A stretch of 32,418 bases of DNA from positions 24,848 through 57,265 of the forward strand of contig PNBO01000414.1 of NCBI GenBank assembly GCA_003136095.1. The letters run 5' to 3'. The notes beneath the pieces are model-generated. The model had not been told where the DNA came from and ran no database searches. It saw only the letters and a program-made list of their open reading frames with translations. The first letter of the stretch is position 1. Each line of letters starts with the position of its first letter. Of this stretch, positions 1 through 9,034 are shown piece by piece. This DNA is from Myxococcales bacterium. GTDB lineage: Bacteria; Myxococcota_A; Polyangia; Fen-1088. The position numbers were made by a program, and so were the translations under genes.

Positions 1-2
1 TG

Positions 3-575
3 CCCCCTGACGCCGAGGAAGTGCGGGGGCTCGCCCGGCGGCTGACCAAGGATCGCAAGAAGGAGGAGCTACTGGAAGTGCTGCTGGCCCGCGAGCTTGC
101 CCGCTGCCCGGCCGGCGAGCCGCTCAAGGCGGTCGATCCGAAGTATCTGGCGCGCGCCCCGCGCGGCGAGTTTCACGATCTCCCCCCGCGGCGCAAGCAC
201 GAGGATTTCGAACGCGACGCCGTCGTCTTTCGCGTGAACCTCGGCGCCGACCGCAACGCCGAACCCGGCTGGCTGCTGCCGCTCATCTGCCGCCGCGGCG
301 GCGTCACCCGCAACGAGGTGGGTGCCATCCGGGTCGGCCCGACCTGGAGCGAATTCCAGATTGCCGGCGACGCCGCGCATGACTTTGCCCTGGCCGCCGC
401 GCGCCCCGATCCGCGCGCGCCCCACGTGTTCATCGAACACAGCCAGATGCGCGGCCCACGCCCGCAACACGCGAATCCGAACCAGCCCAGGACCCAGAAC
501 CCGCGATCCTACCGGCCCGGGCCGCACAAACCCGCGTGGAAGCCGGGACCTCGGCCGGGGCGGCGCGAGGCCTGA
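3..575 (+). CDS. DEAD-box RNA helicase, C-terminal fragment (DbpA-type RNA-binding domain)
   Basis: This is the 3' end of a gene whose start lies left of the window. The frame is open from base 3 to the stop at 573-575, giving 190 visible residues. A charged helical linker comes first, then a block containing RVNLGADRNAEPGWLLPLIC and GVTRNEVGAIRVG. That block matches the DbpA RNA-binding domain (an RRM-like fold) found at the C-terminus of DbpA and DeaD/CsdA helicases, which unwind structured RNA during ribosome assembly or cold stress. The last 40 or so residues are basic and rich in Pro, Arg and Asn, as in the disordered RNA-binding tails of these helicases. The helicase core motifs (Walker A, DEAD, SAT) are outside the window, so the helicase assignment comes from this domain alone. 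An internal GTG at 21 exists but the frame runs through it. Confidence 0.78.
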   Translation, partial: PPDAEEVRGLARRLTKDRKKEELLEVLLARELARCPAGEPLKAVDPKYLARAPRGEFHDLPPRRKHEDFERDAVVFRVNLGADRNAEPGWLLPLICRRGGVTRNEVGAIRVGPTWSEFQIAGDAAHDFALAAARPDPRAPHVFIEHSQMRGPRPQHANPNQPRTQNPRSYRPGPHKPAWKPGPRPGRREA

Positions 576-578
576 TTC

Positions 579-615
579 GGGGGCCGAGCAGATGGGAGCT
601 CCATCCAAGGCCCCC
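579..615. terminator. Two-part inverted repeat between convergent genes
   Basis: A 7-bp outer stem (GGGGGCC at 579-585 with GGCCCCC at 609-615) encloses a 5-bp inner stem (GATGG at 591-595 with CCATC at 601-605, loop GAGCT). It lies just after the stop of the helicase gene and just before the stop of the convergent gene ending at 628. This is where a shared bidirectional terminator would be expected. There is no T-run on either side, so intrinsic termination is inferred from position and stem strength only. Confidence 0.45.
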
Positions 616-627
616 TCACCGCCAGGC

Positions 628-1623
628 TCAGGTTCCGGCGGCGTCGTTGACGAGCAGGTAGGCCAAGGTTTGATTGACCAACTGATACGCGATCTCGCCG
701 AAGGTCACCGGACCCGTGAAGGCGGCGGTGCGTTTGCCCTCCAGCTCCGAGTACAGGTAGTTGAGGATGCAATTGCAGGAAAAGGTGACCTGCCCGATGT
801 CGGCGGGAACATGGCGCGTGAATTGGGCCGCGTAGTCGCGCACCGGGCGTGCGTGGCGGTACGTCACGCCAACGAACACCGGGGCATAGAAACGGACGAC
901 GGAAGCCGCGGCATCCACGTTCTGAAAGCTGACGTTCACCCGGGTACCCAGGTAGTCGGCCACGAGCGGCAAGCGCGTGTCGGCTTGCTTCTGTTCCAGC
1001 CATTTCGCCCAATTGACCCGAACGCCTCCGACCACGGCCTCGCGCGCCTCGAAGCCATCCTTCTCGAACTTGATATCGGGCCCCTCCCCCATCTCGAAGA
1101 TGTTGAGGATAGCCAGCTCCGCGACCTTGCCCTTGGGTAGGCGCGCATGCAGGACGACTGCGCCATCGGCAATCGCCTCGCCGGAACGGCCGTCGAAGAC
1201 CAGCGCCGCGACCTTGCCCAGGTCGTCGAGATGGATGCCCGCGATCCAGCCGATCAGCGGTCGATGCGCGAAGCGCTCGAAGCTGGGCGCGCCGAGGGCG
1301 AAGCGCAGGTGGGTGGGCGACTGCGCCGGGATGATGATCAGCGAATAGGCGGCGGTCGCGGCATCGATGTACACCCGTTCGATGCTCCGCGCGTCGTAGC
1401 GAGCAATCTGCGCCGCCTGCGCGTCCTCGCCTAGCTCGGTCACGTGGATCAAATCCCGCGAGCACACGCCGCCGGCATCGCCGATGAAGTAGGGCGTGGT
1501 GCCCCCGATCCAGTTGCCACGGGGCAGTTGGCGCAGGACGCGCTCGTCGCCCGCCAGGGCGAGCGTCTTGCCCGATTCGATCAGGCGCGCAACCTCCGCC
1601 ACGCTGAATAGTGCCTTTGCCAT
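628..1623 (-). CDS. Conserved hypothetical protein with FIST-like C-terminal features
   Basis: I do not recognise a named function for this 331-residue protein. No signal peptide or membrane segment is visible, so it is probably cytoplasmic. Near the N-terminus is LPRGNWIGGTTPYFIGD. Near the C-terminus (about residue 281 on) is FSCNCILNYLY, followed by GPVTFGEIAYQLVNQTL. The order 'FSC...GP.T.GEI....NQT' recalls the end of FIST-C sensory domains, but the resemblance is weak and this is an inference. The ATG at 1623 (MAKALFS) is preferred over an upstream GTG at 1632 because AGGTGAGG lies a few bases before it on the minus strand. The upstream small ORF ends at 1629, so the two are probably co-transcribed. 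Confidence 0.75.
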   Translation of the reverse strand: MAKALFSVAEVARLIESGKTLALAGDERVLRQLPRGNWIGGTTPYFIGDAGGVCSRDLIHVTELGEDAQAAQIARYDARSIERVYIDAATAAYSLIIIPAQSPTHLRFALGAPSFERFAHRPLIGWIAGIHLDDLGKVAALVFDGRSGEAIADGAVVLHARLPKGKVAELAILNIFEMGEGPDIKFEKDGFEAREAVVGGVRVNWAKWLEQKQADTRLPLVADYLGTRVNVSFQNVDAAASVVRFYAPVFVGVTYRHARPVRDYAAQFTRHVPADIGQVTFSCNCILNYLYSELEGKRTAAFTGPVTFGEIAYQLVNQTLAYLLVNDAAGT

Positions 1624-1628
1624 GTGCC

Positions 1629-1871
1629 TCACCTTTCTGAACCCAGTCTTTCTAGATCGCGCCGGGCGCTGGGCAACCCGGAATTGCTGGCGTACAGGCC
1701 ATACAGTTCCATCGCACAGCGAACCACGGTGGCTGGCTGCTGGTCAGCGTACATCACAAGGCGCAAGCGCGCGATCAGCATGTTGGCCGCCAGGAATTCC
1801 AGGTCTTTCGACCAGTGACCAGATCGCTCCAGACGGGATGTGAAGCTGGGGGTATTGTCAGGGTGCTCCAT
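1629..1871 (-). CDS. Small hypothetical protein upstream of the FIST-like gene
   Basis: A possible 80-residue protein beginning MEHPDNTPSF and ending five bases before the next gene's ATG, so its 3' end contains that gene's ribosome binding site. It has no signal peptide, membrane segment or motif that I recognise. The C-terminal two thirds (from about LEFLAANMLIARLRLVM) look like an amphipathic helical domain with normal composition, which supports coding. The start is uncertain: a GTG at 1892 and an ATG at 1781 are alternatives. The ATG at 1871 has only a weak AGG upstream. The gene could be spurious; the tight spacing to its neighbour is the best argument for it. Confidence 0.4.
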   Translation of the reverse strand: MEHPDNTPSFTSRLERSGHWSKDLEFLAANMLIARLRLVMYADQQPATVVRCAMELYGLYASNSGLPSARRDLERLGSER

Positions 1872-2082
1872 CCATGCCTGCGGTCTCCACACCCACCCCC
1901 AACGACGGTCGAGTCACAAGCTCCGCCGTCGCAAGGCGTGAACAGGCGTTCGGCAGCCGACGCCCGGAACTTGACGAGCGGCGCCAACTCACCGCATGCT
2001 CGTAACCGCTCTGCCAGGCGCGATGGCGCTCTGGAGCACGGGCAGACGCCGCGGGATCGCTCCCGTGGTACCATGCCGGACC

Positions 2083-2601
2083 ATGAGCGGAGTGGAGGCG
2101 TTCAACGTGCGCGCGGTGCTGAGCGCGTGCCGGGACATGGAAACGGCCATGGCCGGCCTCTACGACACGCTGGCCAAGCTCCATGCGAGCGTTCCCCATA
2201 TGGCCAAGCTGTGGAGCAAGACGGCCAACGAGGAGCGCAACCACGCGGCGCAGTTTGCCCTGGCGCTGGACATCGGGAACGCGGCGATCGAGGCGGTGCG
2301 CGTGGACCTCTCCGTCATCGAGCGCACCCTCAATGCCGTGAACCTGCTGCGCGAGGAGTGCATGACTCATCCGCCGATGGTGCAGCAGGCCCTGGAAACC
2401 GCCATCGCCTTCGAGGAGGCGCTCGTCGACCTGCACGCGGACAAGATCCCCATCTTCGTCGAGGAAAGCCACAAGAAGCTCTTCACTGCCATGATGGCCG
2501 CAGACCGCGAGCACGTGGGCCGCCTGCGCAGGGCCATGGCCGTCGGCCCCTCCACGCCCACGCCGACGCCGATGCCCTTGCCCCGCTCACACCGTAAGTG
2601 A
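2083..2601 (+). CDS. Ferritin-like (rubrerythrin-type) di-iron four-helix protein
   Basis: A 172-residue, mostly helical protein with the spacing of a rubrerythrin-like di-iron site. There is a Glu in the first helix (E20, in RDMETAMAGLY), an ExxH at E51-H54 (NEERNH), acidic residues in the third helix (E111/E112) and a DxxH at D141-H144 (ADREHVGRL). Such proteins bind iron or act in peroxide and oxidative-stress responses. Which one applies here cannot be told, and no rubredoxin-like Cys4 domain is present. The tail is a Pro/Thr-rich stretch. The ATG at 2083 is chosen because the ferritin-like domain starts there and the 29 upstream residues (from 1996) look like non-coding read-through. There is no Shine-Dalgarno sequence, but a TACCAT lies 8 bases upstream. 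The next gene, convergent, ends 5 bases away. Confidence 0.7.
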   Translation: MSGVEAFNVRAVLSACRDMETAMAGLYDTLAKLHASVPHMAKLWSKTANEERNHAAQFALALDIGNAAIEAVRVDLSVIERTLNAVNLLREECMTHPPMVQQALETAIAFEEALVDLHADKIPIFVEESHKKLFTAMMAADREHVGRLRRAMAVGPSTPTPTPMPLPRSHRK

Positions 2602-2606
2602 ACCAG

Positions 2607-3131
2607 CTACTTGGCGGCGAAACCCAGGAATTGCTTGGTCTGGGTGTCGTACTGGATCCCCCAGGACCCGCTGGCCTCGGCGCAGGACTGCGGGAACTTC
2701 TTCTGCGCCTCGTCGACCAGGGGTTTGCCCTTCTCCACCAGCAGGGCGTTCACGTAGACGAAACGCGCCCCATCGCGGACGAAGCCGGCATACTGCCGCA
2801 GGTACAGCTTCGCTGAGAAGGGCAGCCGCTTATCAAGCCCGCTCTTGCGAAGATGAAGCAGCAATTCCGCGTCGATGAGGTCCATGGCCTTGGGCGGGAC
2901 TTTCCAGAACCCGTTGATCCCAGAGGGCGTTTCCCGCGCGCACACGCGCAGGCCGCTCGCGAAGGCCGACTGGGGCAGCGACACGGCCATCCCCGCGTAG
3001 CGGCGAGCGGCCAGTTTTCGCGCTCGTAGCGAATCTTGCCTGGACGGCTGGCCCCGGACGTCCGGGGCAGCGAGGGTCAACGCGATGAGCGTCAGGAGAA
3101 GGAAGCGGCACATGGTAGCGATCGATTTCAT
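2607..3131 (-). CDS. Small exported protein downstream of the NRPS
   Basis: A 174-residue protein with a clear Sec signal peptide (MKSIATMCRFLLLTLIALTL then a short polar region, with likely cleavage near residue 27). The mature part has two cysteines (C64 and C150) that could form one disulfide, and alternates basic helical and aromatic segments (FWKVPPKAMDLIDAELLLHL). I do not recognise a family. It begins 44 bases after the NRPS stop on the same strand, so it may be the last gene of the NRPS transcript, although no strong ribosome binding site is visible. ATG at 3113 (MCRF) is an alternative start. Because it is exported, it is more likely to have a periplasmic or surface role than to be a biosynthetic enzyme. 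Possible links to product handling or immunity are speculation. Confidence 0.7.
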   Translation of the reverse strand: MKSIATMCRFLLLTLIALTLAAPDVRGQPSRQDSLRARKLAARRYAGMAVSLPQSAFASGLRVCARETPSGINGFWKVPPKAMDLIDAELLLHLRKSGLDKRLPFSAKLYLRQYAGFVRDGARFVYVNALLVEKGKPLVDEAQKKFPQSCAEASGSWGIQYDTQTKQFLGFAAK

Positions 3132-3175
3132 GGGTGGTCTTTTCAGTTGGCGTGATGGTCGTGTCTCTCGGGCGG

Positions 3176-6100
3176 TTAGTCTCGTTCTGCCGTCTTCCCG
3201 AGGGCACCGAGTTGCTCTCGAAATCGCTGGCCAAGCTCGGCGACGTGCGGTGCCTTCAGAATTCCCAGGTGATCGCCCGGCACGTCGATGACCGTAAGCG
3301 GACTGCGCAGGTAGCGGCCCCATCCGTAGTCGTGTTCGAATTCGAACGACGCATCCCAGTTCTGGTCGGCGGCCCGGAAGAGGATGATTGCGAAGTCGGC
3401 CTGGGCACCGTCTGCGCTCCATCCACCGATCGCTTCGTAGAAGGCGTCTTGCTTGATGGCGTGCGCTTCCTCGGCCGTGTGCCCCTCCGATTGAATGCCC
3501 GCGGCGGACAAGCGTAGTACCAACTTGTCCCAAACCTCGGAAAGCTTGTGGAGCAGCATTTGCCGCCCCTCGCTGGTCACCAGTTGCGTGGCCCGCCTGC
3601 GGGCCCACTTGGCCCAGTTCCGCCGCGTCGCGCGCGGTGACGGGGCATCCAACATCGCGACGATTTCCACCTCGGCCCCTTCATCGCGCATCAGCAATGC
3701 GACCTGCAGGGCGACGAGACCGCCAAAAGATACTCCGGCCAATCGATACGGCCCACGGGGCGCGACCTTGATGATGGCCTCGTAGTAGGCTCGCGCCAGC
3801 CGATCGATCGAGATATCCACCTTTTGTCCCTGCAGGGCCTGCCTGGTCAACGCGTGCTCTTCGGCCACATAGACGCCGAACACCGGTTGCCCTTGGCCAA
3901 GGCTGTCCGCGAATTCCTTGTAGAGCATGATCCCGGACAGACAAAAGATCGCCGGGCCACTCCCTTCGGGCTGTAGCGGAATGATGAGGGAGGCTTCTTC
4001 GGCGGTTCCCGCCCCGAATGTCTCGACCAGTCCCGCGATGGTCGGGCAACGGAAGATCGTCCCCAGGGTGATCTCGATCCCGGTCAGCTTCTCCATTTCG
4101 AGCATGAGCTTGACCAGCGCCAGCGAGTTGCCACCGAGGTCGAAGAAACTGTCATGGATGCCCACGCGCGCAACTCCGAGCACATTCTGCCACGCGGCCG
4201 CCAAGCCAATCTCCAGCTCGTTCCGGGGCGCCACGTAGGTGTCGGCGCGGCTCCCGGCATCCCTATCTTGCGGGGCCGGCAGTGCCTTGCGGTCGACCTT
4301 GCCGTTGGGTGTGAGCGGCAAGGCATCGAGGGTGACGAAGTGGGCGGGCACCATGTAGTCGGGAACCGCCTCGCGCAGCATGGCCCGCAACTGCTCGAAC
4401 AGATCCGCGGGCGGCTCGTTGGCAACGACGTACGCGACCAGCCGCTTGTCACCTGGCACGTCTTCGCGCGCGACGGCGACCACCCGGCGAACGGCAGCAT
4501 GCCGGGCAATACAAGCTTCAATTTCCCCCAGCTCGACCCGGTAGCCACGAAGCTTCACCTGATGGTCGGTGCGTCCCAGACATTGCAGCACACCGTCCAC
4601 ACGCCAGCGCGCCAGATCGCCCGTGCGGTAGAGCCGGGCACCCGCCACAAAGGGACTCGGAACGAAGCGCTCCCGAGTTAGATCGTCGCGGTTCCAATAG
4701 CCACGCGCCACACCCTTGCCACCGATGTAGAGCTCGCCTATCGCGCCCGGGGGAACCAGCTCCATGCGAGAATTCAGGAGGTACACCTGTGTGTTCGCGA
4801 TCGGGTGCCCGATGGGCACGGGCGTCTCCGCGGGCTGCACCCGATGGATGGTCGAATAAACCGTCGTTTCCGTGGGACCGTAACCGTTCCACAGCTCGGC
4901 ACACCGGGCCAGGAGCGCCGCGGCCAGATCGCCGGACAGGGGTTCACCGCCACACACTGCCTTGAGCCCGGGCGAGCCCGGCCAACCCACCTCGACGAGC
5001 CCGCGCCATGTCGCTGGCGTGGCTTGCAGGAGCGTGCACTCATCCTCGCGCAGCCTGCGCATCAACCGCTTTGGATCCAGCACGTCCTGGCGGCTGGCGA
5101 TGACCACTTTCGCCCCCACGATCAGGGGCAGAAAGATCTCCAGCCCCGCGATGTCGAACGACAGCGTCGTCACCGCCAACAGGGTGTCGCGGTCGTCAAG
5201 GCCCGGCGCCTGCTGCATGGACAGCAGGAGATTGACGAACGCGGCGTGCGAGATGCCGACCCCCTTGGGCTGCCCTGTCGAGCCCGACGTGTAGAGCACG
5301 TAGGCCAGATGCTCCGGTCGCACCCCCGTCCCGCCCGTCGCGCCCCCCTTCGCCCGCGCAATCTCGTCCGCATCCTCGTCTAGGCGCACTAGCTTGGCCG
5401 GGCGCTGCTTCAGCATGCCATCGAGCCCGTGGTGCGAAACCAGGGCGCCCATGCGTGCGTCCGCGATCACGTAGGCCAGCCGATCTGGCGGGTACGACGG
5501 GTCGAGCGGCACATAGGCGCCGCCCGCCTTCAAGATGCCCAGCAAGCCGACCACCATGTCGAGCGACCGGTCGACAAGCAGCCCCACGAGCACGTCCGGG
5601 CCCACCCCGATCACCCGCAAGTGGCGCGCCAATTGCTCCGCGCGCCGCTCGAGCTCGCCGTAGGTCATCGTCGACTGCTCGAAGACCAGCGCAACGTCGT
5701 CGGGGGTCTGCCGGGCCTGCCGCGCGCAGAGCTCGTGCACGCAGCGGTCACCTTCGGCCGGCTCCGCGCCGGTGCGATTCCATTCCTCGACCATGAGGCG
5801 CCGATCCGCCTCGGCAACCATGGGCAGTCGCGCGATGTCCGCATCCGGATTGGCCACGGCCGCGGTGAGAAGCTGGCCGTAGGATCGGCCCAGGCGCCGG
5901 ATGGTTTCGGCCTCGAACAAATCGGTGCTGTATTCGATCCGTCCCGCCAAACCACCGTCGGTTTCGGCCAGGAACAGGGTCAGATCGAACTTGGAGGTAT
6001 CCGTCTGCAGCTCGTGATTGCCGGACAGCTTGGCCACCTGGGAGACACCATCGCGGCCGTGCAAGACGAACATGAGCTGGAAGAGCGGCGTCCGCCCGGG

Positions 6101-9034
6101 GTCCCGATCGGAAACCAGCTCGGTGACCAGGCGCTCGAATGGTAGCTCGGCGTAGCTGAATGCCCCCAGAACCCGCCTGCGCGTCTGCTGCAGGAGCTGG
6201 CGGAAGCTCATATCCACCGAGAACTGCGAGCGCAGCACGATGGTGTTGAGGAAACATCCCACCAGACGCTGGGTTTCGGTGTGGTTCCGTCCGGAAATCG
6301 GCGTCCCGACCAGGAAGTCCTCCTGGCCGGTGTACCGGTGGAGCAACAGCGCGAATGCGGCCTCCAAGGTCATGAATAGGGTTGCCTGCTCCGCCCGGCC
6401 GAGCGCGTTCAGCTCGGCCAGCAGTGCCTTCGGCAGGGCGAAGGATTCCGAGGCCCCCCGCCAGCTCAATCCGGCAGGCCGCGGCTTGTCCGTCGGGAAA
6501 GCCAGAATCCGCGCGACCCCCGCCAGCTCCTGCCGCCAGCGATCGAGCTGGGTCCGCAGGGCCTCGCCTTGCAGGGTCTCCCGCTGCCACACGGTATAGT
6601 CCGCGTATTGCAAGGTGAGCGGCTCCAGGGGGGATGGCCGTCCCTGGCAGAATGCCGCGTACAGTTCGTTCACCTCCTTGTGTATCAGCTCCATCGACCA
6701 TTCATCGGCGATGATGTGATGGATGGTCAGCAGCACCCGATGCTCCGCGGGCGCCATGTGTACCACGGAGACGCGCAGGAGCGGGACCTGCGACAGGTCG
6801 AAGGGGCGATGCCCCTGCTCGCGCGCCAGCCGTTCCCATTCGCGTTGCCGTTCCTCCTCGGAGACGGCGGTCAGGTCGTGTTCCGGCAGGTCCAGGTCAA
6901 ACGGAGGCGCAACCGCTTGCGCCGGCTCGCCCTCGATCCGCTTGAATGCCGTGCGCAGGATCTCGTGACGGCGCACGAGCTCGCCGAAGGCTCGCGCCAG
7001 CGCCTTGCCATCGTAGTTTCCACGAATCGGGATGACGTCCACGATGTTGTAGGCGGGGCTGCCCGGGACCAGTTGGTCGAGCAACCACATTTGTTGCTGC
7101 GCGAAGGAAATCGCGCAAGGTCCGTCGCCACGACGCCGGGGAATCGACGCGACTTCCCGGCCTTCTCCCCTGGCCTCCGCCACCGCCGCCGCCAGTCCCA
7201 CCAGCGTCGAATTCTCGAACAAGATCTGCGGTGCCAAGTTTACCCCCAGTTGATCCCGGACGCGCGCCAGCGCCCGGATGGCCAAGAGCGAGTGCCCTCC
7301 CAGGTCGAAAAAATCGTCCTCGAGGCCAATCGTCTCCACTTTGAACAATTCAGCCCAAATGGCCGCGACCGCGCGTGCGGTTTCACTGCGCGGCGCGGTC
7401 CTGGGCCGCGACACCGCGCCTTCGAGAGTGGACAGCTCGGGCAGCGCCTTCCGATCGACCTTGCCATTGAGGGTGAGCGGTAGGGAAGCCAGAAAGACCA
7501 CGTGCGCCGGCACCATGTATTCGGGGAGTTGCCGTCCGAGAAACGCCTGCGCGTCTTCCACGGAAAGCCTCTGGCCGGACCGGGGCACCACATAGCCGAC
7601 CAATTGCTTGTTGCCGGTGGTGTCCTCACGGGCAACCACCGCGCAGGTTTGCACTAAGGGATGGCTCGCCAACGCCGCCTCGATCTCTCCCAGCTCGATC
7701 CGGTAGCCGCGCACCTTCACCTGGTTGTCGTCGCGGCCAAGAAACTCCAAGGTTCCGTCAGCCCGGTAGCGAGCCAGGTCGCCGGTCCTGTACAGGCATG
7801 CGCCGACGCGGCCCGAGAAGGGATCGGGAAGAAAACGCTCCTGTGTCAGCTCTGGCCGGTTCAGATAGCCGCGGGCGACCCCGGCGCCACCGATGAAGAG
7901 CTCGCCCATTTCACCCACGGGCACCGGCTGCAATTTCTCATCGAGAACGTAGAGCTCGGTATTCGCGATGGGACGGCCGATGGGCACCGGACCATTCCGG
8001 GACTCGAAGGGGCGGACCTCATGCACGCAACAGCCGACCACGGTTTCGGTGGGACCGTACTCGTTGATCAGGCGCGTGCCCGGCGCGTAGTCGCGCCAGA
8101 GGCTCAGGCTCTCCGCGGGCAGATTCTCGCCACCGATGACAAAGGTCTTGGTCAAGCCGGCAAGCTCATCGGACCGGAGCTGCTGGGTGAGGACATCGAG
8201 GTGCGCGGGTGTGATCTTGACCAGGGAGCGATTCCCGCGCGCCCGCAATGCCGCGAGCAGGTTCCGCGCCCCGACGTCCTCGGTCAGGAGCTCGACTTGC
8301 CCGCCCGCGAGCAGCGCCGGATACAGGCTGGTCACCGTCAAGTCAAACGCGATCGAGCTGTGGACGGGGACCGACCCGCCTGGCTCGACGGCATACGCCT
8401 TGATCGCCCAGGAAAGATAGTTCACGAGCCCGGTGTGCGGGATCATGGCGCCCTTGGGCTGCCCGGTCGAACCCGACGTGTACATGACATAGGCCAAATT
8501 GTCGGGAGACACGCCGATGTTCGGATTGCCGGTGCCTTCCTGGGCCATGGCATCCCACTCGTCATCCAGGCAAGCCATCGCGACCTGGTCCGGCGGGAAC
8601 AGCGCCTTGCACTTCCGCTGCGTAAGCAACGTGCGAATGCCGGCGTCGGCGACCATGAAACCGAGCCGCTCGGACGGATAGGCAGGATCCAGCGGAACGT
8701 AGGCGCCGCCCGCCTTCCAAACCCCCAGAAGCCCTATGACCAGTTCCAGGGAGCGTTCCAGGCAGACGCCCACGAGCGTCTCGGGCCCAACGCCATGCTT
8801 GCGCAGAAAGTGGGCGACCTGGTTTGCGCGCTGGTTGAGATCCCGGTACGTAAGCTGGCGCTCCCCGCACACAACGGCGACGGCATCGGGACTGCGGTCG
8901 GCCTGCGCCTCGAACAGCTGATGCACGCAGACCGGCGGAAATTCCGTGCGGGTGTCGTTCCACCGGTAAAGCAGTCGCTTGCTTTCGGCTTCGTCCAGAC
9001 GAGGATTCGTCCCGGCGCCATTCAGAGTGACCAT
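3176..9034 (-). CDS. Two-module non-ribosomal peptide synthetase, A-T-C-A-T-TE
   Basis: The protein has 1952 residues. Domains in order: A1 (about 35-535; YTSGSTGQPKG, NEYGPTE, YRTGD, NGKVDRK), T1 (about 550-620; LGGHSL, pantetheine Ser582), C (about 637-1070; SFAQQQMW, HHIIADE at 772-778), A2 (about 1095-1585; YTSGSTGQPKG, NGYGPTE), T2 (about 1605-1675; LGGNSL, Ser1637) and TE (about 1690-1945; GVSFG Ser1769, Asp1796, His1922). With no starter C domain, module 1 loads a free amino acid. Aligned by eye to GrsA-PheA, the A1 code is D231 L232 T235 K273 V299 G301 E325 V333 G334 K525 (DLTKVGEVGK), an L-Asn code. The A2 code is DILQVGGVYK, nearest to Gly-type DILQ codes, and is uncertain. No E, MT or Ox domain is present. 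The expected product is an Asn-X dipeptide released by hydrolysis or cyclisation. ATG 9034 is chosen because it starts just before A1 and overlaps the dehydrogenase gene by 13 bases, with AAAGAG upstream. Confidence 0.93.
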   Translation of the reverse strand: MVTLNGAGTNPRLDEAESKRLLYRWNDTRTEFPPVCVHQLFEAQADRSPDAVAVVCGERQLTYRDLNQRANQVAHFLRKHGVGPETLVGVCLERSLELVIGLLGVWKAGGAYVPLDPAYPSERLGFMVADAGIRTLLTQRKCKALFPPDQVAMACLDDEWDAMAQEGTGNPNIGVSPDNLAYVMYTSGSTGQPKGAMIPHTGLVNYLSWAIKAYAVEPGGSVPVHSSIAFDLTVTSLYPALLAGGQVELLTEDVGARNLLAALRARGNRSLVKITPAHLDVLTQQLRSDELAGLTKTFVIGGENLPAESLSLWRDYAPGTRLINEYGPTETVVGCCVHEVRPFESRNGPVPIGRPIANTELYVLDEKLQPVPVGEMGELFIGGAGVARGYLNRPELTQERFLPDPFSGRVGACLYRTGDLARYRADGTLEFLGRDDNQVKVRGYRIELGEIEAALASHPLVQTCAVVAREDTTGNKQLVGYVVPRSGQRLSVEDAQAFLGRQLPEYMVPAHVVFLASLPLTLNGKVDRKALPELSTLEGAVSRPRTAPRSETARAVAAIWAELFKVETIGLEDDFFDLGGHSLLAIRALARVRDQLGVNLAPQILFENSTLVGLAAAVAEARGEGREVASIPRRRGDGPCAISFAQQQMWLLDQLVPGSPAYNIVDVIPIRGNYDGKALARAFGELVRRHEILRTAFKRIEGEPAQAVAPPFDLDLPEHDLTAVSEEERQREWERLAREQGHRPFDLSQVPLLRVSVVHMAPAEHRVLLTIHHIIADEWSMELIHKEVNELYAAFCQGRPSPLEPLTLQYADYTVWQRETLQGEALRTQLDRWRQELAGVARILAFPTDKPRPAGLSWRGASESFALPKALLAELNALGRAEQATLFMTLEAAFALLLHRYTGQEDFLVGTPISGRNHTETQRLVGCFLNTIVLRSQFSVDMSFRQLLQQTRRRVLGAFSYAELPFERLVTELVSDRDPGRTPLFQLMFVLHGRDGVSQVAKLSGNHELQTDTSKFDLTLFLAETDGGLAGRIEYSTDLFEAETIRRLGRSYGQLLTAAVANPDADIARLPMVAEADRRLMVEEWNRTGAEPAEGDRCVHELCARQARQTPDDVALVFEQSTMTYGELERRAEQLARHLRVIGVGPDVLVGLLVDRSLDMVVGLLGILKAGGAYVPLDPSYPPDRLAYVIADARMGALVSHHGLDGMLKQRPAKLVRLDEDADEIARAKGGATGGTGVRPEHLAYVLYTSGSTGQPKGVGISHAAFVNLLLSMQQAPGLDDRDTLLAVTTLSFDIAGLEIFLPLIVGAKVVIASRQDVLDPKRLMRRLREDECTLLQATPATWRGLVEVGWPGSPGLKAVCGGEPLSGDLAAALLARCAELWNGYGPTETTVYSTIHRVQPAETPVPIGHPIANTQVYLLNSRMELVPPGAIGELYIGGKGVARGYWNRDDLTRERFVPSPFVAGARLYRTGDLARWRVDGVLQCLGRTDHQVKLRGYRVELGEIEACIARHAAVRRVVAVAREDVPGDKRLVAYVVANEPPADLFEQLRAMLREAVPDYMVPAHFVTLDALPLTPNGKVDRKALPAPQDRDAGSRADTYVAPRNELEIGLAAAWQNVLGVARVGIHDSFFDLGGNSLALVKLMLEMEKLTGIEITLGTIFRCPTIAGLVETFGAGTAEEASLIIPLQPEGSGPAIFCLSGIMLYKEFADSLGQGQPVFGVYVAEEHALTRQALQGQKVDISIDRLARAYYEAIIKVAPRGPYRLAGVSFGGLVALQVALLMRDEGAEVEIVAMLDAPSPRATRRNWAKWARRRATQLVTSEGRQMLLHKLSEVWDKLVLRLSAAGIQSEGHTAEEAHAIKQDAFYEAIGGWSADGAQADFAIILFRAADQNWDASFEFEHDYGWGRYLRSPLTVIDVPGDHLGILKAPHVAELGQRFREQLGALGKTAERD

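Noticed and set aside
3176-9034. Siderophore or lipopeptide synthetase
   Set aside because: There is no starter condensation domain, no aryl-acid loading domain, no hydroxamate gene and no nearby iron-box, so neither class is supported.
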